A DNA stretch of 43,483 bases, from the NCBI GenBank assembly GCA_937132085.1, contig CAKZNV010000074.1:1-43483 (forward strand), given 5' to 3'. A model generated the notes under the pieces. It searched no databases. It worked only from the letters and a program-made list of their open reading frames with translations, and was not told where the DNA came from. The position numbers were made by a program, and so were the translations under genes. This document shows positions 20,554-27,331 of the stretch, one piece after another (the first letter of the stretch is position 1; each line of letters starts with the position of its first letter). The stretch is from an uncultured Rubritalea sp. GTDB lineage: Bacteria; Verrucomicrobiota; Verrucomicrobiia; Verrucomicrobiales; Akkermansiaceae.

Positions 20554-21393
20554 TCACTTGCCGACACCTTCGCTCCACTCACCTTCAGGCACAGGGATCG
20601 ATTTGATGCTCTTCACTTTCAACACAGGATAAACCACACCGTCTTTACGTTCATAGCTAATGATACCCGCTACTCGCACCCAGCTATTGTGGGATATGTC
20701 AGGTAGCTCACCATCGAACTCTATCGACAACGGAATAGCCTTCGTGTCCGCAGCACAACAGGTCATGAACAAGCGATACAGGCGCATCCTCTTCCCGTCA
20801 GGGTTTCTGTTCTGCTCATCTCTAAGCTTACCTTCAGTCTCCACATAGAGACCATTCATCACCTTCTCTTGCTCCACATCACCTGCTGAGAAAAATAATT
20901 CTAACAGGTTTAACTGAAAGGCTCCATCAGCCGACTTGCTACGAGTATCCTCTAATGTCTCAATGGTAAACGGAGGGAGATCTACAAAACTAAAACTACT
21001 CGCATCCACATCTTTATCAGACAGCGCCATTTCATGTTTCACTGTAAACCCATGCTGAGTCACAGCCAATGCAGCGCCCAATGGAAGCAATAACAAAATC
21101 AACGCCATCATAGGATGCATATCACTACCGTGTTCGTGTCCACAGTCATCACCATGCTCATGCTCATGTTCTTCCTCGTGGTCTCCATGATCACAACAGC
21201 CTGCTGCTTTAGAGTCTTGAGTGCAGAGATTGAACACCGCTAAAACCATAGCTACCAGACCACCGATCAACACATAGATATGAAACTTATCATCTAAATA
21301 CTGAGTCAACAGATCACTCTGATAAAACCAGATCAAGATCAGTCCCCAGGCTAGCACTCCAATGCTATACACAATGTGCTCAAATTTTTTCAC
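20554..21393 (-). CDS. TIGR03943 / DUF1980 family protein (metal-linked partner of the permease)
   Basis: 279 aa starting with GTG that overlaps the permease TGA by 4 nt, so translation is coupled. Two membrane helices in the first 60 residues, then a His/Glu/Asp-rich segment (CCDHGDHEEEHEHEHGDDCGHEHG in outline, about 66-90) that looks metal-binding, a third helix, and a soluble C-terminal domain with CCAADTKAIPLSIEF. This is the pattern of TIGR03943 proteins, which pair with UPF0718 permeases. In Bacillus the corresponding pair (YcgQ/YcgR) is under zinc control. No Zur box was found by eye. Confidence 0.82.
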   Translation of the reverse strand: MKKFEHIVYSIGVLAWGLILIWFYQSDLLTQYLDDKFHIYVLIGGLVAMVLAVFNLCTQDSKAAGCCDHGDHEEEHEHEHGDDCGHEHGSDMHPMMALILLLLPLGAALAVTQHGFTVKHEMALSDKDVDASSFSFVDLPPFTIETLEDTRSKSADGAFQLNLLELFFSAGDVEQEKVMNGLYVETEGKLRDEQNRNPDGKRMRLYRLFMTCCAADTKAIPLSIEFDGELPDISHNSWVRVAGIISYERKDGVVYPVLKVKSIKSIPVPEGEWSEGVGK

Positions 21394-22496
21394 TGCGCCA
21401 CCTCCTCTGACACAAGTTCTATACCTTCACTAGCTTTCTCTATTTTATCAGCAAACATCTCACCCCAGCCCCAAGTAACTAACCCTACAATGAGAAACAG
21501 CCCTACACTAAACCAGAGTAGGAACCTCTTGGTCATCACTGTCTGATAAAGGAACAGTAACTTCACATCTAACATTGGTCCTAAAACCATAAACGCCATC
21601 TTCGCTCCATAAGAAACGAAACCGATCGCTGAAGCCATAAATGCGTCTGATGTGCTACACACGCTCAGCAAAAACGCCAAGGACATCATTCCACCTATCT
21701 CAGCGACAGGACTGGATAACGCCATCTCGAACTGTGATTGATACTGCACATAAAGCATGTTGAACATCGCAGCCAAAGCCGCACCAATCGTGAAATACAC
21801 ACCCACATCCACACAATCCCGCATTGCCGATCGCATTGCTGAGACAACCTTGGCATCATTCTGAGGCTCACTGTGAGAATGAGTATGATCATGACTATGG
21901 TCGTGATCATGATCGTGACCACAGCATCCGCCTTCATCATGGCTATGCTCTGAGCAATGTGCATGGTCTTGCTTTTTCTTATCGTCATGCGACCTCACGG
22001 TCTTCAGCACTGACTTACGCAGCACTTTCTCTACCGGAAGGAATAAAATGATTATACCAACAAACACCGAAATCCCGTAACCCATGGCACAACGAGCAAG
22101 CACGATATCCCAAGTAAAGGCGTAGTTATCAAAGGCATTCCATGTGCTCCAGATCGTAACAGGATTTAAAATAGGAGCCGCTAACATATAAGTAAATGCA
22201 CAGCTTACCGGCAAACCTTTCGCCACTAGCCTACGGATCACAGGCACCACCGCACATTCACAAACTGGCAACACCAAGCCCATTAGACCACAGGTCAAAA
22301 TAGCCAGCACCTTCTGCTTAGGTAACACTCTGTCCAGCATAGAGGCTGGCATATACACATCCATGAACCCACTGATCAGAGTCCCTAACAGAATGTAAGG
22401 CGCCCCCTCAAGAAAGAGCGAGAGAAAACTATACGCAAGATCCGGCCAGCCAATCACAGCCAGCGTCTCACCAAAGTATGCTAATAAGAAATCCAT
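21390..22496 (-). CDS. UPF0718-type permease with His-rich loop
   Basis: About 368 aa from the ATG at 22496; a TTG at 22532 is the only longer option. It has about eight membrane segments with the family features EGAPYILLGTLISGFMDVYMP, GLVLPVCECAVVPV and MLAAPILNPVTIWSTW. A long central hydrophilic loop (about 165-220) is extremely rich in His, Asp and Cys (CSEHSHDEGGCCGHDHDHDHSHDHTHSHS in outline), suited to binding zinc or nickel. Transport direction and substrate are not known; metal efflux or metal loading is inferred from the loop and partner gene. Confidence 0.83.
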   Translation of the reverse strand: MDFLLAYFGETLAVIGWPDLAYSFLSLFLEGAPYILLGTLISGFMDVYMPASMLDRVLPKQKVLAILTCGLMGLVLPVCECAVVPVIRRLVAKGLPVSCAFTYMLAAPILNPVTIWSTWNAFDNYAFTWDIVLARCAMGYGISVFVGIIILFLPVEKVLRKSVLKTVRSHDDKKKQDHAHCSEHSHDEGGCCGHDHDHDHSHDHTHSHSEPQNDAKVVSAMRSAMRDCVDVGVYFTIGAALAAMFNMLYVQYQSQFEMALSSPVAEIGGMMSLAFLLSVCSTSDAFMASAIGFVSYGAKMAFMVLGPMLDVKLLFLYQTVMTKRFLLWFSVGLFLIVGLVTWGWGEMFADKIEKASEGIELVSEEVAQ

Positions 22497-22581
22497 AAAA
22501 CCAACAAACTTCTGCACCACGATCCCCCACAAAGCAAGCCAAGAGGCTGAAATATTAAACTAACCCAGACGATCTCCATAA

Positions 22582-22636
22582 GTTCTCTAGTTTCCTGAGA
22601 GAGCCAAGAGTTAGATGCCCGCTAAGCGAAACTATT
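22582..22636 (-). pseudogene. Relic of a GIY-YIG nuclease gene
   Basis: About 55 nt clearly homologous to the 3' half of the intact GIY-YIG gene at 26871-27146: the blocks TTCTCTAGTTTCC, GTTAGATGCCC-CTAAGC and AAACTAT occur in the same order with the same spacing. Nothing longer remains and it is not an ORF. It stands next to the terminator and tRNA fragment of copy 1, as the intact gene stands next to copy 3. Confidence 0.7.
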
Positions 22637-22670
22637 TTCATGGAAGTTAAGCACAATGCCATCAACAAAC

Positions 22671-22700
22671 GAAAACGCCGTAACAATTAAGTTACGGCGC
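22671..22700 (-). terminator. tRNA-fMet terminator, copy 1
   Basis: CGCCGTAAC (22676-22684) pairs with GTTACGGCG (22691-22699) over a 6-nt loop, with T run on the minus strand. It differs by one base in the loop from copies 2 and 3 and follows a tRNA 3' fragment, so it is a duplicated tRNA terminator. Confidence 0.85.
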
Positions 22701-22707
22701 TTTAGAT

Positions 22708-22744
22708 TTGGTTACGGGAGTAGAATTTGAACCTACAATCCCGC
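22708..22744 (-). pseudogene. tRNA-fMet 3' fragment, copy 1 (degenerate)
   Basis: 37 nt matching the T-arm and acceptor 3' end (with CCA) of tRNA-fMet. It has two substitutions against copy 2 and shares copy 2's ATCCCGC variant segment and not the intact gene's, so it pairs with copy 2 as the far end of an older insertion. Marks the left boundary of the TIR/HEPN/PIN region. Confidence 0.75.
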
Positions 22745-22829
22745 TGTATCAGACTGTATATATGAATCGATAATTACTGTTGCTAGCATATTTTTGAATG
22801 TGTAAAACTATGTAACTTTATTATAAGGA

Positions 22830-23939
22830 TTATTGATAATAATCCTCTCTTCCCGTTGCATAAATCGATATTTGGTCACCATCAATCATTGCAGTTATAG
22901 GAGGGCTAATAGTTAGGACTGGTGGATTGCAACTATGGTCAACACAAAATCTAAACTTAAGAGAACCGGTAATTTCTTCGTCTTCGCTAAATTCGACTTT
23001 TTCGCTCATAGAACCTGTGCCAAAATAGATCCCATCTTCACTATCATAACTGGCGTTAGCCAAGTCCCTAAAGTCCAGGTTCGCTGTATAATGGACTTCG
23101 GCTGTAAATGACACTTCACACTCATCATCACCAATACTGGTGATGTCAAATTCCACAGTATTCATACTAATAACTTCTATGTCTTCAACCTCTCCCTCTT
23201 CTAAATCTTCTTCTATAATAAAGTATTGTTCATTGAACACCTCATTGATTGTATCCAAAAAATACTGAGCGTCGCTTAAAATGGAGAGTTGTTGCTTGAG
23301 TAGTTTCTCTAGCTGATCCTCAATTTCTCTATCCTTAATAAGACAATATTCAATAAATTGTGGAATAGATTTGAAGTAGAAAAAGTGTTCCTTTCCTCCT
23401 TGATTACAGTATTTCGCTAGGTCAGGATCAGCAGAAATAACATGAATGTTATTACCCGTATCAATATAATGCTCTTCAAGTGACTGCATGGCAAATGCAT
23501 CAGCAAACTCTTTACTTTTACTACCTTCTCCGAATGGTGGAGATTGCTCAAAGTATTGACTCATAATCATATTTGAATCAATACTATCTAGATTTATAGC
23601 AATGGTATTATGTGCACTCAGAAATTCATCTAGATCAGAAGTGAACTTATCAATTAGTTCTTGAACAAGTGAGTCTCTATTTTTCCGAGAATTCACCCAA
23701 TGCCCATACTGTAATATATATGGATTATCTTTTTGTGCTCTATTTAGTGTAGCAACTGCCCCTACCGAATTAGATTTAATATGCTTGTCTAATTCACCTC
23801 GAATAGGACTGGGTAGTAGCAAATTCAACGGTTTCCCTCTAAAATGCTCACAGAATATTTTGAATTCACGACTTTCAGAGTTGTAATGATTTTTATCGAA
23901 AACATTAGTGTCTATAAAAACTTGAGGATGGAAATTCAT
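22830..23939 (-). CDS. PIN-domain protein (DUF4935-like), candidate RNase
   Basis: 369 aa. The N-terminal 190 residues form a PIN nuclease domain: FIDTNVF (Asp10), EFADAFA (Asp147) and ISADPDLAKYC (Asp171, Asp173) supply the usual acidic metal-binding residues. The region LLLPSPIRGELDKHI matches the DUF4935 subgroup. The C-terminal half (from about 235) is acidic and beta-rich with no family I recognise. PIN proteins cleave single-stranded RNA, and in toxin or defence settings halt translation. It is the last gene of a leftward three-gene operon, 79 nt after the HEPN gene. Confidence 0.78.
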   Translation of the reverse strand: MNFHPQVFIDTNVFDKNHYNSESREFKIFCEHFRGKPLNLLLPSPIRGELDKHIKSNSVGAVATLNRAQKDNPYILQYGHWVNSRKNRDSLVQELIDKFTSDLDEFLSAHNTIAINLDSIDSNMIMSQYFEQSPPFGEGSKSKEFADAFAMQSLEEHYIDTGNNIHVISADPDLAKYCNQGGKEHFFYFKSIPQFIEYCLIKDREIEDQLEKLLKQQLSILSDAQYFLDTINEVFNEQYFIIEEDLEEGEVEDIEVISMNTVEFDITSIGDDECEVSFTAEVHYTANLDFRDLANASYDSEDGIYFGTGSMSEKVEFSEDEEITGSLKFRFCVDHSCNPPVLTISPPITAMIDGDQISIYATGREDYYQ

Positions 23940-24018
23940 ATTAAAAAGAATGGCTTTATTGATTTAGACATAGGCTAGTTAGTTACTAGGGTTCTTTAGT
24001 AAATTAACTATCAGTTTA

Positions 24019-25266
24019 TCATGTTATAAGGTTGCTCTCATGCTGAGATGAATACCAACGGATTGATTGCTCCGTGACAACACGACATAATTTAGCCAAA
24101 AAAGGTAGGTCTTCGGTCGGACACTCATCTCCAGTTTTTGTGTAATTTAGTTTAGCATGAACTATTTGGTTACGTGTAGAGCTGATAGAAGCTGATAGCT
24201 TGGTTAATGCCATGCTCTGTTCTTTAGCTATTGAATCTATTTTGAGTTTGGAGAGAGTTAGATAGTCAGGACTGATTTTTGAAAGTTCGACTGCATCACA
24301 GCATTTGTTGATTGTAAGTTTCAGAGCTTCGCTGTCTTTCATATACTGTTTATGGTGAGTGGTAATTATGGATTCGAGTTCCAGGATGTAGGAGGAATCT
24401 GGATCTAAGGCTCTAGAACTTTGTAATTTTGACCTTACTGATTTTGTAAGATCTTCTCTCACAACCGTCGCAGAAATATGCTCTAATACTTTTACGTAGC
24501 CGATTATCTGAAACTCAGGATCATCTGTAGCAATGGCTAAAGAATAAAGATTTAATACCTGTGATAATTTTTCAGTATGAAGTAGCGGCCGGTAGTTTTT
24601 CGGTATTACAACTTCATCGCAAAAATATGCCTCTTCTTCTGCTAATTCATAATCATACCTCTGTGTCTTTCTTAAGGAAAGCCCATGAGAAGATGCAAAT
24701 TCAAAAATCAAACTGTTTACTATTCTTTTTATTGTTTGCTCGTTTTTCTCTCCATCCCATTTTATTTCAATAAATAGATCATCATTTACTGGTGGGTAAA
24801 AATCAGAGTAAGAACCATCTTTTACGACAGCAAAACCAAACATAGTAACATCCTTTTTGAGTCTTACTTCGTATTTTGTATTTAACTCTGAAACAGTCAG
24901 AGAAAAATGACTTTTTGCGATCTCTTCCAATTTCCTATGACTTTCATAGCTACCTGTTGGCTCAACCATGACGCAACACCTCTTGTCAGTCCAGCACTCA
25001 GTAAGACCAACAAGCTTTACGACTTTTACTTCTTGTGAGAAACTTTCAAGTTCTGCATAAGTTAAACACAAAGCTTCACCATCGCTATGGGGAAGGTGTA
25101 AATAAATTTCATCCTCTGGGTTAATATAATGCTCAATGGGGTCGTAATCTTCCCACCTAGGATCAATATTATCAAGATGATCGAGATCTAGATCAATCTT
25201 GAGAGCCTCTTCAATGCGATCAAGTGCTTCACATACTGTTCTTATAAATTTTTTATTGTCTTCCAT
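24019..25266 (-). CDS. HEPN-motif protein, putative RNase
   Basis: 415 aa. The C-terminal domain carries the HEPN signature R-x4-H: RNQIVH at 365-370 in SASISSTRNQIVHAKLNYTK, preceded by helices as in HEPN folds. The rest (about 1-250) is an uncharacterised domain with a Trp/Cys segment (LVGLTECWTDKRCCVMVEP) and an ordered middle region. HEPN domains with R-x4-6-H are metal-independent RNases of many abortive-infection systems. Not a recognised named family. It sits 20 nt downstream of the TIR gene in the operon direction and before the PIN gene, in the same AT-rich base composition. Confidence 0.7.
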   Translation of the reverse strand: MEDNKKFIRTVCEALDRIEEALKIDLDLDHLDNIDPRWEDYDPIEHYINPEDEIYLHLPHSDGEALCLTYAELESFSQEVKVVKLVGLTECWTDKRCCVMVEPTGSYESHRKLEEIAKSHFSLTVSELNTKYEVRLKKDVTMFGFAVVKDGSYSDFYPPVNDDLFIEIKWDGEKNEQTIKRIVNSLIFEFASSHGLSLRKTQRYDYELAEEEAYFCDEVVIPKNYRPLLHTEKLSQVLNLYSLAIATDDPEFQIIGYVKVLEHISATVVREDLTKSVRSKLQSSRALDPDSSYILELESIITTHHKQYMKDSEALKLTINKCCDAVELSKISPDYLTLSKLKIDSIAKEQSMALTKLSASISSTRNQIVHAKLNYTKTGDECPTEDLPFLAKLCRVVTEQSIRWYSSQHESNLIT

Positions 25267-25286
25267 TATATTTACACGCTCAATTG

Positions 25287-26399
25287 TTATTCGATTAAAC
25301 CCTCTCGTTCCAAAACCTGACGAATATCTTCAAACTTTGCTGAAATATTGCCGGCGGGAAATCTAATTTGACCTAATCCTTGAACGTTAGAAAATTCTTC
25401 ACAACCTTCTTCTAATAGAAGTATAGCTTTTTCAAAACCTAAGCGACCTTGAAATAGACCAGCCTCGTGAATAACATTCATTCGGGCATGCATTTTACTA
25501 TCCACTTGCTCATCTTCTGCGGTTAGCACTATAAATGCAATTGCTGAGTTATCTAGCATTTGAGAAAGTCTAGCGATATTAGTCACGCCAGCCACAGGAA
25601 CACGGTTAAACTCATCATAGGGCAGACGCATACGATCTTGAATAAAATCTTTTAAGTCCCTCCACACTGCTGATCTCCCATGCCCAATGAAAATATTGGT
25701 TCCAACTCTTTCCGACACTATAGCTTTCTGTGTTAGGTTCTCTACATGTGACGCAGCTCTACGAGTTAGTTTAGCTAAGTCAGAGCATGAAGTATAAGGA
25801 TATTTTATCTCTGACATTTCTGCTAATACTGAAATATGAGGTGGAGTTTGAAAACCAGCCTGAACAGCTATCATATCTCGTGATATGTGTTGACCACTAG
25901 GTTGCAAAGCTCGCACTACTTTATTATAGGATAGTATATTACATTCTTCAATTTTTACTAAAAGGTCTGATAGGAATTTATCTCCAGAGTGTCTAGATAG
26001 CACTGTTGTAAGAAGTGACATTATTTCTGATTTAGCATCATCAAATTCTTCAGCGACTCTTTCAGATTTGCTTTTTAGATCACTTAGGTTGGTAACTTTA
26101 GACTCCGTTTTGATGATTTCTACTACATTGTCGAATTCATATTCGCCCCAATTACCCTTTGTTCCTTGTTCACCAATCGTTCCTTGAAATCCCCACTCAA
26201 TACTAAATCGCGCTCCTGGAGGTATGGGTTCGAAATCCCCATAATAGACTCTAGAATGGTAACCAAGCCAAGATCCTGACCAAGATTTCCCAGCTATATT
26301 AGCACTATTTTCTAGAGAGTTAAGCTCTTCATTTGGTAAACCCTTTGAAAGTTTGTCTAGATTACCAGTTATTTTTAAGACTCTATCAGCAACACTCAT
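25287..26399 (-). CDS. TIR-like domain protein (predicted nucleotide-binding / NADase)
   Basis: 370 aa. The C-terminal 135 residues (about 232-368) match the TIR-like domain PF10137: NIFIGHGRSAVWRDLKDFI, then LSQMLDNSAIAFIVLTAEDEQ and ARMNVIHEAGLFQGRLGFEKAILLLEEG. Glu312 in HEAG sits where the FELG-type catalytic Glu of TIR NADases is found. The N-terminal region (about 35-105, SWSGSWLGYHSRVYYGDF...) is a domain often fused to this TIR type. A middle helical region links them. By family, NAD+ cleavage during phage infection is the expected outcome. First gene of the leftward operon with HEPN and PIN. Confidence 0.8.
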   Translation of the reverse strand: MSVADRVLKITGNLDKLSKGLPNEELNSLENSANIAGKSWSGSWLGYHSRVYYGDFEPIPPGARFSIEWGFQGTIGEQGTKGNWGEYEFDNVVEIIKTESKVTNLSDLKSKSERVAEEFDDAKSEIMSLLTTVLSRHSGDKFLSDLLVKIEECNILSYNKVVRALQPSGQHISRDMIAVQAGFQTPPHISVLAEMSEIKYPYTSCSDLAKLTRRAASHVENLTQKAIVSERVGTNIFIGHGRSAVWRDLKDFIQDRMRLPYDEFNRVPVAGVTNIARLSQMLDNSAIAFIVLTAEDEQVDSKMHARMNVIHEAGLFQGRLGFEKAILLLEEGCEEFSNVQGLGQIRFPAGNISAKFEDIRQVLEREGLIE

Positions 26400-26477
26400 G
26401 TAATTTTAATAGAAGGTTTGTTTCATAAAGTCAAATGCATCAAAAGCATTGAGGAAAACAATAGTTACCAGTAGTAT

Positions 26478-26642
26478 CTATTGATGTATCTGTGTGTAGA
26501 TTTTCGCTATTAACCATGCGCCTACGCAAAATAGGACACCACCACCCATGCTTTCGATTTGACTCCGAAGGTTCCAAGCCCCCTCTTGTCTGTGGCGACT
26601 CACAGGCTCTTGTGTGAACGCAGCAACTAGTATCAATACCAT
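26478..26642 (-). CDS. Small candidate membrane protein upstream of the TIR gene
   Basis: 54 aa, found by reading an alternative frame. It starts with a hydrophobic stretch (MVLILVAAF), has a charged middle (RHRQEGAWNLRSQIE), and a second hydrophobic segment GGGVLFCVGAWLIAKIY. It stops 78 nt before the TIR start and is co-directional. A longer overlapping ORF in another frame (26440-26676) reads as Cys/Arg-rich nonsense. No Shine-Dalgarno is seen. It could be a short leader gene of the operon, or chance. Confidence 0.35.
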   Translation of the reverse strand: MVLILVAAFTQEPVSRHRQEGAWNLRSQIESMGGGVLFCVGAWLIAKIYTQIHQ

Positions 26643-26783
26643 CAAGTGATCTAAATTGACATGCTCTGGCTAGCATTCAAGAAGAGCTTGAAAAAATCAT
26701 CCAACAGTTCATGCAATAGATCACGTGAAAAGGCGTATTTCAACTGTATTTAACCGCATATACACTTTCCTTAACAGACAAAC

Positions 26784-26813
26784 GAAAACGCCGTAACAGT
26801 TAAGTTACGGCGC
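26784..26813 (-). terminator. tRNA-fMet terminator, copy 2
   Basis: CGCCGTAAC (26789-26797) pairs with GTTACGGCG (26804-26812); T run on the minus strand. Identical to copy 3. Confidence 0.85.
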
Positions 26814-26821
26814 TTTAGATT

Positions 26822-26906
26822 TGGTTACGGGAGTAGGATTTGAACCTACGATCCCGCGGCTGCGGGATTATTAGCCTGACGAGCTACCTGGCTGCTCTTC
26901 TCCGTA
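26822..26906 (-). pseudogene. Rearranged tRNA-fMet-like sequence, copy 2
   Basis: Carries the tRNA 3' part (T-arm, acceptor, CCA) and the D-arm (GAGCAGCCAGGTAGCTC) of tRNA-fMet. The anticodon region is replaced: loop CTAATAA would read AAT, and a GC hairpin ATCCCGC-AGCC-GCGGGAT stands where the 3' anticodon stem and variable loop should be, so the anticodon stem cannot pair. The 5' acceptor TACGGAG can pair partly with TCCCGTA. Judged non-functional or highly unusual. It overlaps the last codons of the GIY-YIG gene. Confidence 0.6.
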
Positions 26907-27146
26907 GATCCCCCTTAAGGTCTTTAAACCTGAACCGCCCTTTTGACGTTTCAGTTTATTCTCTAGTTTCCTTGCATCACTCAATGTTAGATGCCCACTA
27001 AGCCAAACTATCCTCCAAGGTCCATATTTAGCAGTCCATTTAGAGACTCCTTCATTATGATCCAGAAGACGATTTTGAGGATCTTCACTTAAGCCTATAT
27101 AGATTTTTCCATCTGGGTTTTCTAGTATGTATACTTGGTGAGTCAT
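26871..27146 (-). CDS. GIY-YIG nuclease family protein
   Basis: 91 aa. The GIY-YIG motif is read as VYILENPDGKIYIGLSEDPQNRLLDHN (VYI and YIG halves, with Arg and His/Asn in place), followed by the helix LTLSDARKLENKLKRQKGG. This is the small single-domain type (UPF0213-like), associated with DNA repair or mobile DNA, unlike UvrC. Its C-terminal codons run into the tRNA-like copy 2, so the true protein end may be altered by that junction. It lies between two tRNA-fMet copies. Confidence 0.82.
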   Translation of the reverse strand: MTHQVYILENPDGKIYIGLSEDPQNRLLDHNEGVSKWTAKYGPWRIVWLSGHLTLSDARKLENKLKRQKGGSGLKTLRGIYGEEQPGSSSG

Positions 27147-27154
27147 GGCTAAAC

Positions 27155-27184
27155 GAAAACGCCGTAACAGTTAAGTTACGGCGC
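27155..27184 (-). terminator. tRNA-fMet terminator, copy 3
   Basis: CGCCGTAAC (27160-27168) pairs with GTTACGGCG (27175-27183), T run on the minus strand. It flanks the displaced tRNA 3' end and is therefore read as the native host terminator, moved away from the tRNA by insertion of the element. Confidence 0.85.
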
Positions 27185-27192
27185 TTTAGATT

Positions 27193-27245
27193 TGGTTACG
27201 GGAGTAGGATTTGAACCTACGACCTTCAGGTTATGAGCCTGACGA
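27193..27245 (-). pseudogene. tRNA-fMet 3' half, copy 3 (displaced attachment-site end)
   Basis: 53 nt identical to the 3' part of the intact tRNA-fMet (CCA, acceptor, T-arm, variable loop, anticodon loop with CAT, part of the stem). The sequence leaves homology right after GACGA, followed by element sequence. Confidence 0.9.
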
Positions 27246-27275
27246 AAAGAACGATTTATATAGACAAAATACACA

Positions 27276-27297
27276 GGGGTGCAACTAGGGGTGCAAT
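27276..27297. repeat. Candidate integrase arm-type repeat, left end
   Basis: Two copies in tandem of GGGGTGCAAC/T, separated by two bases, 31 nt inside the left attachment core. The right-end equivalent (36781-36802) agrees at 19 of 22 positions in the same orientation. Confidence 0.55.
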
Positions 27298-27331
27298 ATA
27301 TACACTCGACATGCAATGAGTATTAGTCTAT

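Noticed and set aside
26440-26676. 78-aa ORF on the minus strand before the TIR gene
   Set aside because: Cys/Arg-rich with no domain; a better frame (26478-26642) with membrane character overlaps it.
26822-26906. Functional tRNA-Ile(AAT)
   Set aside because: The anticodon stem cannot pair, and the rest is tRNA-fMet; judged a rearranged copy.
22671-27245. CRISPR array from the repeated hairpin/tRNA blocks
   Set aside because: Only three irregularly spaced copies with genes between; they are tRNA terminators with tRNA ends.
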